NCBI RefSeq assembly: GCF_017406825.1
Contig: NZ_JAFQXT010000040.1
Span: 1-64,000, forward strand
Length of the DNA: 64,000 nucleotides
Direction: 5' to 3'
From: Methanobrevibacter sp.
Lineage (GTDB): Archaea > Methanobacteriota > Methanobacteria > Methanobacteriales > Methanobacteriaceae
Position 1 is the stretch's first letter. Every line of letters begins with the position of its first letter. Positions 47,000-56,779 of this stretch are shown one piece after another. The notes beneath the pieces are model-generated. The model had not been told where the DNA came from. It ran no database searches and was given only the letters and a program-made list of their open reading frames with translations. A program made the translations under genes and the position numbers.

Positions 47000-48428
47000 G
47001 TATGCCAATTTCATAAAGAGGATTGGGGTAGTGGGTATTGCAAATATATTGATCTCCCTAAGTGGATTGATATTTATTCCAATTATTACAAAAAGTTTCT
47101 CGACTGCCGATTATGGGGTTTGGGCACAGGTCAATACATTTGTCTCATTGATTCCAAATTTTGTCAATTTGGGTCTTCCATATACAATGGTTAGGTTTTT
47201 ATCGGCTGAAAAGGACCCTGCTATTATCAGACAATCCTTTTATTCAATGTTGCTGTTAGTTTTAGCTTCAACATTAATCATGAGCGCAGTATTTCTAATA
47301 TTCTCAAATCAGATTGCCGCTGCATTGTTTGATGGAAGCATGCAAATAATGTATATTGTTATTGCAATGTCATTTTTCGCATGTTTGGATGTTATGCTGT
47401 TAAGCTATTTCAGAACATTCCAGCAAATACTTATCTATTCAACATTTTTAGTATTGCAGACTTATATCGGAGTGGTATTCAGCATTATCTTAACTTGGAT
47501 GCATCAGCCTATTGATATAGTTATTTTAGGACGTTTCTTCGGATTCTTCTTCGTATTTGTTGCAATGGCTATTCTAATTGTACGGGAATTGGGAATCACT
47601 ACAAAATTCAAGAGTTTGAAGGAGGAATTGAAATTCGCCATTCCGACAGTTCCGAATAGTGTCTCTTCATGGGTAGTGGATTCAAGCGACAAATTAGTAA
47701 TAGGTGTTTTCCTCGGTTCTGCAGCAGTAGGATGCTATTCTCCGGGTTATGCATTGGGGAATCTTCTTATAATGTTTTTAACTCCATTTGCAGTGTTGCT
47801 TCCTGCAGTGTTGCCGGAATATTATGAAAAAGGGGACATGGCTACGGTCAATACATTTTTAACCTATTCCATGAAATATTATCTTTTAATTACTATTCCT
47901 GCATGTGTCGGCATAAGTTTGCTTTCAAAACCTCTGCTGTATATGTTGACCACAACCATTATTGCGGACAACGGTTTTATGATAACTCCAGTAGTTGCAC
48001 TTGGAGCAGTATTTATGGGAATTTATGGAATTGTTAACAATATCATCATTTTAGAGAAAAGAACAACAATTTTAGCACATATATGGATTGCAGTAGCAAT
48101 TCTAAACGTTGTTTTAAATATCTTGGCCGTGCCGTATATTGGAATTTATGGTGCAGGTCTTACAACTTTGCTTTGCTATTTCTTTGCATTTGCAGTAACT
48201 CTAATTTATTCCAAAAAATATGCTAGCTTGCCTTTTGATTATAAATCAATTGTTAAAATAATAGTGTCATCAGTTATTATGGGCATTTTTGTATTCATTG
48301 CTAATCCAACAGGAATCATTAATATCTTAATTGTTATTGCTGTTGCCGCAGTGATTTACTTTGTAGCCCTGATTCTATTAAAAGGAATAGATAAAAAAGA
48401 AGTTGATTTGATCAAAAGCATGATTTAA
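46992..48428 (+). CDS. Wzx-type polysaccharide flippase
   Basis: The 478-residue integral membrane protein has about 12-14 hydrophobic helices, starting FIKRIGVVGIANILISLSGLIFIPIITKSFSTADYGVWAQVN, the typical start of the oligosaccharide flippase (MATE-like MOP) family. It would move lipid-linked glycans across the membrane. The ATG at 46992 has AGGTGAT at good spacing and overlaps the previous gene by 8 bases. Its stop overlaps the convergent acyltransferase by 4 bases. Confidence 0.85.
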   Translation: MNEYANFIKRIGVVGIANILISLSGLIFIPIITKSFSTADYGVWAQVNTFVSLIPNFVNLGLPYTMVRFLSAEKDPAIIRQSFYSMLLLVLASTLIMSAVFLIFSNQIAAALFDGSMQIMYIVIAMSFFACLDVMLLSYFRTFQQILIYSTFLVLQTYIGVVFSIILTWMHQPIDIVILGRFFGFFFVFVAMAILIVRELGITTKFKSLKEELKFAIPTVPNSVSSWVVDSSDKLVIGVFLGSAAVGCYSPGYALGNLLIMFLTPFAVLLPAVLPEYYEKGDMATVNTFLTYSMKYYLLITIPACVGISLLSKPLLYMLTTTIIADNGFMITPVVALGAVFMGIYGIVNNIIILEKRTTILAHIWIAVAILNVVLNILAVPYIGIYGAGLTTLLCYFFAFAVTLIYSKKYASLPFDYKSIVKIIVSSVIMGIFVFIANPTGIINILIVIAVAAVIYFVALILLKGIDKKEVDLIKSMI

Positions 48429-48916
48429 TGGAATTTGCCTTCTTTTTTCAATTTTTCGTAGTGGTCAATATCACGATATTTGAATACCTTTGCAGGATGC
48501 CCTCCAGCTATTCCATATTTTTCAATGTCTTTGACTACGGTACTTCCGGCCTGGATTATCGCTCCTTCTCCAATTCTTACGCCTGGAAGTATTGTAACGC
48601 GATTTCCCAGCCATACGTTATCTTCAATAATCACGTCTTTGGAGATGATGGTGTCATCATATGGAATCGCATTTCCTTTATCGTAATTGTGGATGCTTGT
48701 GATTATCATGCACTCGATGCCTGAATGGAAATTGTCCCCGATGATTACATTGCCTTTTCCTTGAATTTTCATTCCATTAAAATTAACATTATTGCCTAAA
48801 GTGGTATTTGGCGTAACATAGCTTTCACCATTTACCTTAAGGTTATTCCCATAGCTTTTTGCAACCTTTTGGCATCTATGCAGATAAAATTTTTTCTTAA
48901 ATTTGTCAAAAATCAT
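48425..48916 (-). CDS. Hexapeptide-repeat acyltransferase
   Basis: The 163-residue protein has a left-handed beta-helix with repeats such as NNVNFNGMKIQGKGNVIIGDNF and DVIIEDNVWLGNRVTILPGVRIGEGAIIQAGSTVVKD, characteristic of maltose/CysE-type O-acetyltransferases; the motif VTPNTTLG sets the first coil. The C-terminal GIAGGHPAKVFKYRD is the usual acetyl-CoA tail. It probably acetylates a surface sugar. It converges on the flippase with a 4-base overlap. Confidence 0.85.
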   Translation of the reverse strand: MIFDKFKKKFYLHRCQKVAKSYGNNLKVNGESYVTPNTTLGNNVNFNGMKIQGKGNVIIGDNFHSGIECMIITSIHNYDKGNAIPYDDTIISKDVIIEDNVWLGNRVTILPGVRIGEGAIIQAGSTVVKDIEKYGIAGGHPAKVFKYRDIDHYEKLKKEGKFH

Positions 48917-48934
48917 GTTATCTAAAAAAAGAAA

Positions 48935-50461
48935 TTAAATTTCTGCAGAACAGTCTGCAGAATATTTACTGAGTAAAACAGCGCATTTGTCAATAGTCTC
49001 TTGGTCTAACTTAATAGTGCTGGTTTTGATTTGATTTAATAATTCTTCAATGAATAAATCTTCATCAGTAAGAGGCATATTTATAACAACGACTTCGTTG
49101 TTAATAAATCCGACTAATGGTTCAACAAAGCAATTTCTGATGTTGTTTTCATTTAAGAAGTTAATCAAATCTTCTCCTAGAGACAATGCTTTTTGTTTTA
49201 TTTTGTTGTCCTGTGAAAATTTGGCTTGTTTAGTTGTGTATCTGAATCTTCTTTCGGATCCGTAGTTTGGAATTTCTTCCATCTTCTCTTCATTATTATC
49301 AGTAGCACCAATCATATTCAGGTTTTCATTTTCGGATTCTAACCTGAGTTTAGGATTGTATTTTTGTGATAATAAAGCATAGATTCCAGTCGGACCGACA
49401 ACTACGTGGTTAATACCGGAAGAAGCAGTTGGAAGTTTAAGATTATAGAAAACATAGTATTCATCAGAAAGGGTTAACAAATGTTCTCTGATAATTCTTG
49501 TTCTTTCTTCAACCTGTTTAACATCTCTTGTCTTGTAAATTCCATAACATAATAAAATTACACCAACAAACAATGCAATGATACCTATACCGCTGTTGAT
49601 AAGCAATATTTCAATAACACTCATTATAAATATCAAACCGCCGATAATTAGGATGGTGTTGTTCATATTCAAGCCGCTCACATCAAGTTCATCAGCTTCT
49701 TTAAGGGAAGTTTTGCTTGGCACCAGATCATCTTCCCCAGGCTCTTTCATATTTAGTTTACTCAAGAAACCTTCGGATGAATCCTGTTTATCAGTATTCG
49801 GATAATATACATTCATTCCTTTAAAGAATTCGTTTTTAAGGAACTCTTTTAAAATATCATAATCGTCTGTTTTTGGAATAGCAAACTCTTTCCCGAATTT
49901 AGATAAAACAGTATCTGGAATTGTTGTTCTAGCGGTTTTGCCTGAATTTTCCTCTTCAAGTTCTTGTTCACGTTTTTCGGTGTCAGCAATTTGCAGCATA
50001 TGTTCTTCTGAAAAGAAATCACCGATTTTTTCAGTAAATGACTTCAAAGAGCGTTCAGGTTCTTCATTTGTTAATTCTTCAGATGTTGGTTTGTTTACTT
50101 GTGAGTTTTCTCTAATGGTTTCAAGCTCTTTTTTCCTTTCTTCAAGATATTTATCTAATTCCTTGTTCATTTCATCATCTAAATATCTCAAAGAGCCTCC
50201 GCAACTATCACATTCATAATCAAGTATGCTGTCGCTACTTTTAATTTTATATTTTAATCCACAATCTTCACACTGGACGATATATGAATTACTATTCCTG
50301 AATGTGTCTGTAAAGAGGGAATTTTTCTTAGTTTCGCCATCAGCATAGTTTTCTAAGTATTCTAAGTCCCCTGCACATGAAGAACACTCAAATGTTGTGA
50401 TATCGTCATCATCATCGAGTTGGTATTTTGCACCACAGTTCTTACAGCATACAACTTTCAT
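48935..50461 (-). CDS. Membrane protein with two zinc ribbons and a degenerate NERD domain
   Basis: Residues 1-95 contain two four-cysteine zinc ribbons (CCKNCGAKYQ...CSSCAGDL, then CEDCGLKYK...CDSCGGSL). A charged middle part leads to a pair of hydrophobic segments near residues 272-308. The C-terminal third resembles the NERD nuclease-related domain (EYYVFYNLKLPTASSGINHVVVGPTGIYALLSQKY), but the family's IDH and ETK residues appear as INH and SQK, so nuclease activity is doubtful. GAGGAT precedes the ATG. No neighbour points to its function. Confidence 0.65.
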   Translation of the reverse strand: MKVVCCKNCGAKYQLDDDDDITTFECSSCAGDLEYLENYADGETKKNSLFTDTFRNSNSYIVQCEDCGLKYKIKSSDSILDYECDSCGGSLRYLDDEMNKELDKYLEERKKELETIRENSQVNKPTSEELTNEEPERSLKSFTEKIGDFFSEEHMLQIADTEKREQELEEENSGKTARTTIPDTVLSKFGKEFAIPKTDDYDILKEFLKNEFFKGMNVYYPNTDKQDSSEGFLSKLNMKEPGEDDLVPSKTSLKEADELDVSGLNMNNTILIIGGLIFIMSVIEILLINSGIGIIALFVGVILLCYGIYKTRDVKQVEERTRIIREHLLTLSDEYYVFYNLKLPTASSGINHVVVGPTGIYALLSQKYNPKLRLESENENLNMIGATDNNEEKMEEIPNYGSERRFRYTTKQAKFSQDNKIKQKALSLGEDLINFLNENNIRNCFVEPLVGFINNEVVVINMPLTDEDLFIEELLNQIKTSTIKLDQETIDKCAVLLSKYSADCSAEI

Positions 50462-50523
50462 TCTTATCCTCTTAAAATTGCTTTTATGATATTACTTTTT
50501 TATTTCTATTATTATATATGTTT

Positions 50524-51696
50524 CTAATATCCATCAATGCAATTTTTATAAATGCCTTCAATTTGCTTTGAAACCTTATTCCAATCATATTCATTCTCTA
50601 TTAATTCTCGTCCTGTTTTTCCGAATTTTTCACATAGTTTTTCATCATTTAAGAGTGTTTTCATGCATTCGGATAAGTCTTCTTCATCAAATTCACATGT
50701 TAAGCCCACATTATCCTTTACCCATGTATGAATATGATTGTTTTTTGTTAAAATAAGAGGCTTTGAACATGCCATGGCTTCAAGCCCGCTGGTTGTAAAT
50801 GATTCGTATCTGGAAGGCATGACAAAAATGTCGCAATCAGTTAAGGCTTCGATCTTATCTTTTCCGGTTAAAACTCCTGGGAATATGACTTTGTCGCTTA
50901 AACCATACTTCTCAATTTGCTTTTCAAGCTCATCCTTAAACCCGTAGTCTCCTCCGACAATCGCCAATTTCACGTTTTCATTTTTGATTTGGCTGAAACT
51001 GTCGATTAACAAATCGAGTCCTTTTATTTTGTGGATTCTTCCTAAAAATAAGATTAATTTTTCATTTTCATTAATTCCATACTTTGTTTTAAAATTGCCC
51101 TTATCCGGCAAGTTTTTGTATTCATCCAGGTTTATTCCCAAAGGGACTATCTCGATTCTATCTTCGCCAACCCCCATTTTCGAATATTGTTCCTTTTCGA
51201 TTTCAGTCAGGGCAAAGACTTTCGATGCGTCATATAATATGTCAAATCCCCAAAGCTTATCGAAAATTTCTTTCAGCTGTTCTTTTTGGAAGAAAGGCAG
51301 CACTGATCCGTGAGCTTGCAGAACGTATGGAATGTTATTCTTTTCAGCATATCTGTGGGTTGCAATGGCCAGGGAGTGCCTGTGTTCATGAATGTGTATT
51401 ATATCAAAATCAGCAATGCTTTTTCTAAGATAATTAACTGAACTGAGCGGGGTATCGATTGTCAGTTTGTTTTTAACAGTGTTTGAGATGTTTTTAAAGT
51501 AGAATACTTTAATTCCGTCAACGTCAACATTGTAATTGTTATCAAATTTCAGTCTCTCATTACAGCTGTCAGTGGTATAAACAGTAACGTCATGTCCATT
51601 TTCCACTTGCTTTTTTGCAATTTGATAGGATGCGTTCACAACCCCTCCATGTGAAAAACAGGGGGCGAATGAAGGCACTACATGTAAAATTTTCAT
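50524..51696 (-). CDS. GT4-family glycosyltransferase
   Basis: The 390-residue enzyme has the GT-B plan: an N-terminal MKILHVVPSFAPCFSHGGVV acceptor domain, the donor domain with LILFLGRIHKIKGLDLLIDSF near residue 195, and the EX7E-type motif in FVMPSRYESFTTSGLEAMACSKP near 290. It would add a hexose-like sugar to a lipid-linked or surface glycan. The ATG is one base after the stop of the upstream membrane gene, so they are co-expressed. Confidence 0.88.
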   Translation of the reverse strand: MKILHVVPSFAPCFSHGGVVNASYQIAKKQVENGHDVTVYTTDSCNERLKFDNNYNVDVDGIKVFYFKNISNTVKNKLTIDTPLSSVNYLRKSIADFDIIHIHEHRHSLAIATHRYAEKNNIPYVLQAHGSVLPFFQKEQLKEIFDKLWGFDILYDASKVFALTEIEKEQYSKMGVGEDRIEIVPLGINLDEYKNLPDKGNFKTKYGINENEKLILFLGRIHKIKGLDLLIDSFSQIKNENVKLAIVGGDYGFKDELEKQIEKYGLSDKVIFPGVLTGKDKIEALTDCDIFVMPSRYESFTTSGLEAMACSKPLILTKNNHIHTWVKDNVGLTCEFDEEDLSECMKTLLNDEKLCEKFGKTGRELIENEYDWNKVSKQIEGIYKNCIDGY

Positions 51697-51697
51697 T

Positions 51698-53269
51698 TTA
51701 AACACTTTTTTCATATATATAGACATTGTTAATATTTTTTATTTCAGTATAATTTGTCACATTAGTCAGTACCTTGTTCGATATATAGTAAGTGGCGTTG
51801 CTTCCATCGATAATGTCTTCGGCGTCGCTTTCTATTGCCAGAAGATTTCCTCCCAGCCACCAGTTGAACGCCCTTACGTTGTACACTCCGATAGAGATGT
51901 TTTCATAATCGGGGTTATTGTCGATAATGTAATGGGAAACATCTTCCACTGTTTTAAATTCGTCTGTTGGTTCAAATGTATATGTGAATGCGAAAGCCTG
52001 AACCATAAACAAGACAATCAGAACAATCGGCATTACATTTTTGTTGATTTTCAGATGTTTATTGATAGTGTCGATTGAAAGCAGAACAAAGTATATTGCG
52101 GCCGGGAATATCGGCAGCATATATCTGTTCACCTTTATTGTGTAATAACTGAAGAATATGATATTTGAAAATATCCATGCAAGCATGAAATATTCTGTTT
52201 TGTTTTCGCTGTCTTTTCCCATAAAGTAAAGGCCAATCAAAACAAGAAGTGTTGTAACAACGGAACTTATTCTTGTAAAACTTATTATCGCCCCTATAAA
52301 AAATGCAAGTGGGATAATGTCTTTTTTTTCAACATTCCTTCTGTGTTCAAATATCCATAATCCCATTCCAATTATCAATATCGCCATCACTGCCCAAGCT
52401 AGCGGGGTGGGACTTTCCAAAATTGGATTTCCGTCGATGACGGTATGGAAATTTGAGATGAAATTAATGAAATTGGCCGCATAGTAACTTACATTTGTAT
52501 TATAGGCGGGATCGTTCTGTGAGCCTTGAGCTCCACTAAATCCGTCAGAAATCTGAGTTCCCGCAGCGAAATGCCCATTTCCCATTATCATTATTGCAGA
52601 TAAGGTAATGATCATCAAGAGAACCCCTATTCCTATTCCCTTTGCGATGTATTTCAAGTCATTTTTATCAATTTCAAATCCTTTTTCATAAACATAATAA
52701 AGTGCGATGGCGGGCAAGGTCAATAAGATTGTGTATCTTGTAAAAACCCCCAATACAACGAATATTATCGCATATTGGTAAAATTTGGGATTATCATCAA
52801 TTGCAATAACTGCAAGTAATACTATCCAGATTATCATTGACACTGCAGGAATATCCAAAGTTCCGTTAGCCAGCCATGTGAGGTACAGTGTTAATGAGCA
52901 GTACATTACAGTGCCTGTCAGGCTCAGATTTTCATCAAAATATCTTTTAAGCAGCAAGTAAAAACCGATATTTCCGAAAACCGCAAAGGCTCCAGTCACT
53001 ATATAGATTGCCTGCTTATCCACGAATCCCAAGTCAAAGAATATTGAGGTCAAAAAGCAAATCAGCGGAGATAAATATATTGTTCCTGTTGATCTGATGT
53101 TTGTCCCGGTATAGTAAAGGGCATTCAAAAGATAGACATACACATCGGAACAGTAAATTCCAAGATTATCATTGAAATTAATGTAGTATCCAACAAGAAT
53201 AATGCTATAAATCAGAATAAATAGCAGATAATATTTGTCTTTTTGCTTTATATTGAATTGCTCAAACAT
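51698..53269 (-). CDS. GT39/PMT-like membrane glycosyltransferase
   Basis: The 523-residue protein has about 11-13 membrane segments, with the acidic first-loop region DNLGIYCSDVYVYLLNALYYTG near residue 33 that is typical of lipid-phosphate-sugar-dependent (PMT/ArnT) transferases. A C-terminal non-membrane domain of about 90 residues faces outside. It probably uses dolichyl-phosphate-linked sugars for surface glycans. It lies directly upstream of a GT4 enzyme on the same strand. Confidence 0.75.
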   Translation of the reverse strand: MFEQFNIKQKDKYYLLFILIYSIILVGYYINFNDNLGIYCSDVYVYLLNALYYTGTNIRSTGTIYLSPLICFLTSIFFDLGFVDKQAIYIVTGAFAVFGNIGFYLLLKRYFDENLSLTGTVMYCSLTLYLTWLANGTLDIPAVSMIIWIVLLAVIAIDDNPKFYQYAIIFVVLGVFTRYTILLTLPAIALYYVYEKGFEIDKNDLKYIAKGIGIGVLLMIITLSAIMIMGNGHFAAGTQISDGFSGAQGSQNDPAYNTNVSYYAANFINFISNFHTVIDGNPILESPTPLAWAVMAILIIGMGLWIFEHRRNVEKKDIIPLAFFIGAIISFTRISSVVTTLLVLIGLYFMGKDSENKTEYFMLAWIFSNIIFFSYYTIKVNRYMLPIFPAAIYFVLLSIDTINKHLKINKNVMPIVLIVLFMVQAFAFTYTFEPTDEFKTVEDVSHYIIDNNPDYENISIGVYNVRAFNWWLGGNLLAIESDAEDIIDGSNATYYISNKVLTNVTNYTEIKNINNVYIYEKSV

Positions 53270-53306
53270 CGTTACTATTTTTCTTTATAAATTTATTTAA
53301 ATATTA

Positions 53307-54152
53307 TCAGATAATTGACCCCAGTGCAAAGGATAGGAAAGCTATCAACATTCCGATTTTCAAAAATTTAGACGATTTGTGCGCTGTAGCTTCATCTTGT
53401 GATTTTAAAATTAAAACTGCGGAATAAATAAATAATATCACTGCGATTGCAATTATGGCCAGGTACAATATTCCAAAAATATGATAAATGAATAATAAAG
53501 GGCATAACGCACAGTCAACAACGATAAGAATGGCGGCAAGCATCGCAGGGATTTTTTTACCTATCATGATAGGTAAAGTCCTGGCGCCGTCTTTTTTATC
53601 CCCTTCCACATCTTCAATATCCTTGACAATCTCACGTGCAGTTGTCATTACAAAGGCAAAGAATCCTAAAAATATGGAGGTAGTTATGATATCTGGATTG
53701 TTTATGGTGAATCCTCCAAAAACAAATCCGAAACCTGTCATGAATCCCACAGCCAGGTTTCCAATTAATGGAGTTGTTTTCAATTTATATGCATATAGAT
53801 AAAGAATAGCATCAGCAATTAAAACAATAATAAACGGAATCCAATTTGAGGTCAGATAACTGATTAAAAATCCGCACACTGTTCCTGCGAAAAATAGGAA
53901 ATATGCATAATTCTTTCCATTCTTAAGGGAAATTCTTCCAGATGGTATAGGCCTTTCAGGCTTATTGATCAAATCAATCTTGTAATCAAAATAATCATTA
54001 ATAACATTTCCGGCAGCGGTTTCAAAAAATACTGCAATCATCGCAAGAATAATAGGTATGCTGATTGTTCTGTCGATAATGGCCACCAAGATTATTGAAA
54101 TCGCTCCCATTAAAGCATTTCCCGGTCTTAAAATTTCTATATATGGATTCAT
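53307..54152 (-). CDS. Digeranylgeranylglyceryl phosphate synthase (UbiA family)
   Basis: This membrane prenyltransferase adds the second geranylgeranyl chain to geranylgeranylglyceryl phosphate, the second ether bond of archaeal lipids. The 281-residue protein has the two Asp-rich motifs NDYFDYKIDLINKPERPIPSG near residue 51 and KDIEDVEGDKKDGARTLP near 170 in a frame of about eight helices. The sequence fits the archaeal DGGGP synthase type. GAGGAAG precedes the ATG. Its start overlaps the upstream glycosyltransferase stop by 4 bases. Confidence 0.87.
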   Translation of the reverse strand: MNPYIEILRPGNALMGAISIILVAIIDRTISIPIILAMIAVFFETAAGNVINDYFDYKIDLINKPERPIPSGRISLKNGKNYAYFLFFAGTVCGFLISYLTSNWIPFIIVLIADAILYLYAYKLKTTPLIGNLAVGFMTGFGFVFGGFTINNPDIITTSIFLGFFAFVMTTAREIVKDIEDVEGDKKDGARTLPIMIGKKIPAMLAAILIVVDCALCPLLFIYHIFGILYLAIIAIAVILFIYSAVLILKSQDEATAHKSSKFLKIGMLIAFLSFALGSII

Positions 54153-55411
54153 ATAACTTCCTCAAGGATTTTTGAAAAATTCATTGCAGTGTTTTTAAGA
54201 GAATAGTTTTCTGCAAATTCATTTCCGCTATATTTTAGCTCGTTTTTATTATATTTAGTGTAATAATCATAAATAGCTTTTTTGCATTCTTCAACATTGG
54301 ACACATGATATCCAATATTTGTCTCATCGATCAAATCTTTAAGAGAGCCTTCCCTGTATCCTATTGACAGGACAGGTTTTTTACAGCCCATGCAATCATA
54401 GATTTTTCCGGGGATGAACATTTTTTCCGATTCGTTCATCCATGAGATTAACAGTAAGACATCCGAATTCATTTGCCGTTTGAGAACTTCATTTTGAGTA
54501 ATCTTCCCATGAATCATGACATTGTTCTCGATACCGTACTTCTGTGAAAGTTCCCGGAGATTTGTGGTTTCCCCATAAAAGTCGACAGAGATTTCATCAC
54601 TGCCCACTTTATTTTCTCCAATCAGCTGACTGATGGCATCGAATAATATTGAAGGGTCTCTTTTCCCGTTGTAAAGTGATCCCGCATAAATCAGCGTCAA
54701 TTTTTCACTTTTGCTTGTTTGTTCTATCTTTTCAAAGTCTTGCGGGTCATAACCTGATACGACTGAAACGATTTTCTTGTTCGGATGTATGGTTTGCAGG
54801 GTCTGCTTTGCAAGTGATGTGGTTGTTGCAAGGGCGTCAACGCTTTCGAATGTCTGCATTTCCAATCTCTTTTCAAAATGCTTTCTAATGACATTATGTT
54901 GTATATACGGATTCAGATTCCACAAATCCCTCAAATCGGCCACCCATGGAATATCATATTTTTCCTTTAAATCATGGGCAATTAAATGTGAAGTGACTGG
55001 AGAAGAAGTTGACAATATCGCATCAACCTTTTCATTTTCGATAATCTCGCTGGCCGCTTCAATTGCAGGTTCTTTCCAATATTTTGCACCGTCAGGATAT
55101 GCAAAAAGTTCTCCTGCAACAGATATTGACTTGGAGATAAGTTTATTTGTCTGGTCTCGGCTGCTCACTTCCCGTTTTCTGCCTGTGGTGGTGGATTTGC
55201 GCATAAATTTTGATATCATGTCCTGATAATCGGTTTCGATAACTCTTACATTATCTATTTCAACGGTCTCGTTGGATGTTCTCGGCACAATCACGATTGG
55301 TTGCCAACCGAATGAGGGCAGGTATTTTGAAACACCCCTTATTCTCTTTGATGCAATTCCAGTATCATGATTGTAATTAAATGCGATATATAGGACTTTT
55401 TTCATTTTCAT
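54149..55411 (-). CDS. GT4-family glycosyltransferase
   Basis: The 420-residue GT-B protein starts KVLYIAFNYNHDTGIASKRI, with DGAKYWKEPAI, IHGKITQNEVLKRQM near residue 295 and GKIYDCMGCKKPVLSIGYREGSL near 335 of the donor side. It belongs to the broad group of surface-glycan transferases. AAGGA lies about 10 bases before the ATG at 55411; an upstream ATG at 55432 is also in frame. The first gene of the 53-55 kb minus-strand group, it is divergent from licD. Confidence 0.82.
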   Translation of the reverse strand: MKMKKVLYIAFNYNHDTGIASKRIRGVSKYLPSFGWQPIVIVPRTSNETVEIDNVRVIETDYQDMISKFMRKSTTTGRKREVSSRDQTNKLISKSISVAGELFAYPDGAKYWKEPAIEAASEIIENEKVDAILSTSSPVTSHLIAHDLKEKYDIPWVADLRDLWNLNPYIQHNVIRKHFEKRLEMQTFESVDALATTTSLAKQTLQTIHPNKKIVSVVSGYDPQDFEKIEQTSKSEKLTLIYAGSLYNGKRDPSILFDAISQLIGENKVGSDEISVDFYGETTNLRELSQKYGIENNVMIHGKITQNEVLKRQMNSDVLLLISWMNESEKMFIPGKIYDCMGCKKPVLSIGYREGSLKDLIDETNIGYHVSNVEECKKAIYDYYTKYNKNELKYSGNEFAENYSLKNTAMNFSKILEEVI

Positions 55412-55676
55412 ATCATAAAATTCCTTATTCATTTTAAAATAATCTAATAATTAATTCTTTGGTTAAAATACAATAAACAGTTTATATTCATAATTTTGGA
55501 TTGTTGTAAATAAATATTTAACTGTCCCAATTGGTTTAAATGATTTCCCATACTTTTATATATCTCATTGAATTAAATAATATTTAAAAAAATAATTCGA
55601 AGTTTATTTTTCATTTCATTAATTGAAAATAATATTTCTTAAAAGAAAGCTATTTTTAATTGATATTGGGGGAAAT

Positions 55677-56693
55677 ATGAGTTTAGAAGATTATTATTTC
55701 AAACTTCCGGATTTTATAAAATTCAATCCGAAAATCCTAAAATTAAGTTTCGATATTACAGACAGGCTAAAAAAAGCCAACGGAGTATCTCCTCAGGATT
55801 ATCTATTGGAATTGTCATTGGAAAGTGATGAGATTAAGGAATTTCGCCGCAAATTTCATGTTTTATATGCGGAGTTGCTGATTTTCATTGATAATGTCGC
55901 TGAAAAGCATGGCATCGATTACTGGTTAGGTTTTGGTTCCCTTTTAGGTGCTGTAAGGCATGGCGGATTCATTCCATGGGATGATGACATTGATTTGGTC
56001 GCTCTTCGAAATGATTATAATAAATTCATCGAAGTCCTGCCTACAGAAATCGAAAAATATAACTTAAAGGAGCATTGCGGTTTAACATTGCTTTTGGAAA
56101 ACAGGAAAAATTATTTTGACGGATTCAATAGCGTTTATGATATTCGGGATAAAAGCGGGGAGCATATTATAGATGGAAAATATAACTTTTTGCAAATCGC
56201 ATGGCTAAGGCCGTATATAAAAATAGACATTTTCCCTTATGATTTCCTGTTGGATGATGATCTGGAAAACTTTTCCGATAAGTTCACGCCTGTCCAGTAT
56301 AAATTTTATCATGACTTATTAAATAATAAAGTCAAATTCCATGATGAACTCAAGTCTCTGAGAAAGAAAGTCGGATTTACGGATTCTAAAACAAAGCACT
56401 TTTCAGAAACTTTTGAAGGGATTCCTCACTGGAAAATAAAAATCTTCGATTACGATAAAATTTTTCCTTTAAGTTCCATAGAATTTGAAGGACTCAATTT
56501 TAAAAGCCCTAAAGACTGTGATCATTATCTCACTCAGTTGTTTGGCCCTAACTATATGGAATTTCCTGAAGTAATTGAAAATCACGATACTTTTGCAGTA
56601 ATAAAGAGCCAATTCAATTCCAAAGAGGAAATGGATGAGTCTTTTGATGATGCGATTAAATTTTTAAGAAATGTCAATGAAATTTTCGAATAA
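55677..56693 (+). CDS. LicD-family protein
   Basis: The 338-residue protein has the LicD nucleotidyltransferase-fold signature WLGFGSLLGAVRHGGFIPWDDDIDL near residue 80, which carries the metal-binding Asp pair. LicD proteins transfer phosphocholine or related phospho-alcohol groups to surface glycans. A relatively long C-terminal part (about 200 residues) has no clear motif. GGGGGAAAT precedes the ATG at 55677. It lies upstream of the inositol-phosphate synthase gene on the same strand, with an 86-base gap. Confidence 0.82.
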   Translation: MSLEDYYFKLPDFIKFNPKILKLSFDITDRLKKANGVSPQDYLLELSLESDEIKEFRRKFHVLYAELLIFIDNVAEKHGIDYWLGFGSLLGAVRHGGFIPWDDDIDLVALRNDYNKFIEVLPTEIEKYNLKEHCGLTLLLENRKNYFDGFNSVYDIRDKSGEHIIDGKYNFLQIAWLRPYIKIDIFPYDFLLDDDLENFSDKFTPVQYKFYHDLLNNKVKFHDELKSLRKKVGFTDSKTKHFSETFEGIPHWKIKIFDYDKIFPLSSIEFEGLNFKSPKDCDHYLTQLFGPNYMEFPEVIENHDTFAVIKSQFNSKEEMDESFDDAIKFLRNVNEIFE

Positions 56694-56721
56694 TGTATTG
56701 AAAATAATAAATTATATAAAG

Positions 56722-56736
56722 TGTATTACAAATACA
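56722..56736. promoter_or_regulatory. Palindrome in the inositol-phosphate synthase promoter
   Basis: TGTATT-ACA-AATACA is a perfect 6-3-6 inverted repeat, followed by a second partial copy (GTGTATTATAAAT at 56742-56754). A TATA-like ATTATATAA lies just upstream (56711-56719), so the repeat sits at the probable transcription start. Confidence 0.4.
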
Positions 56737-56779
56737 TAATAGTGTATTATAAATTATTAAATATTAGCTGGTGTTATAA

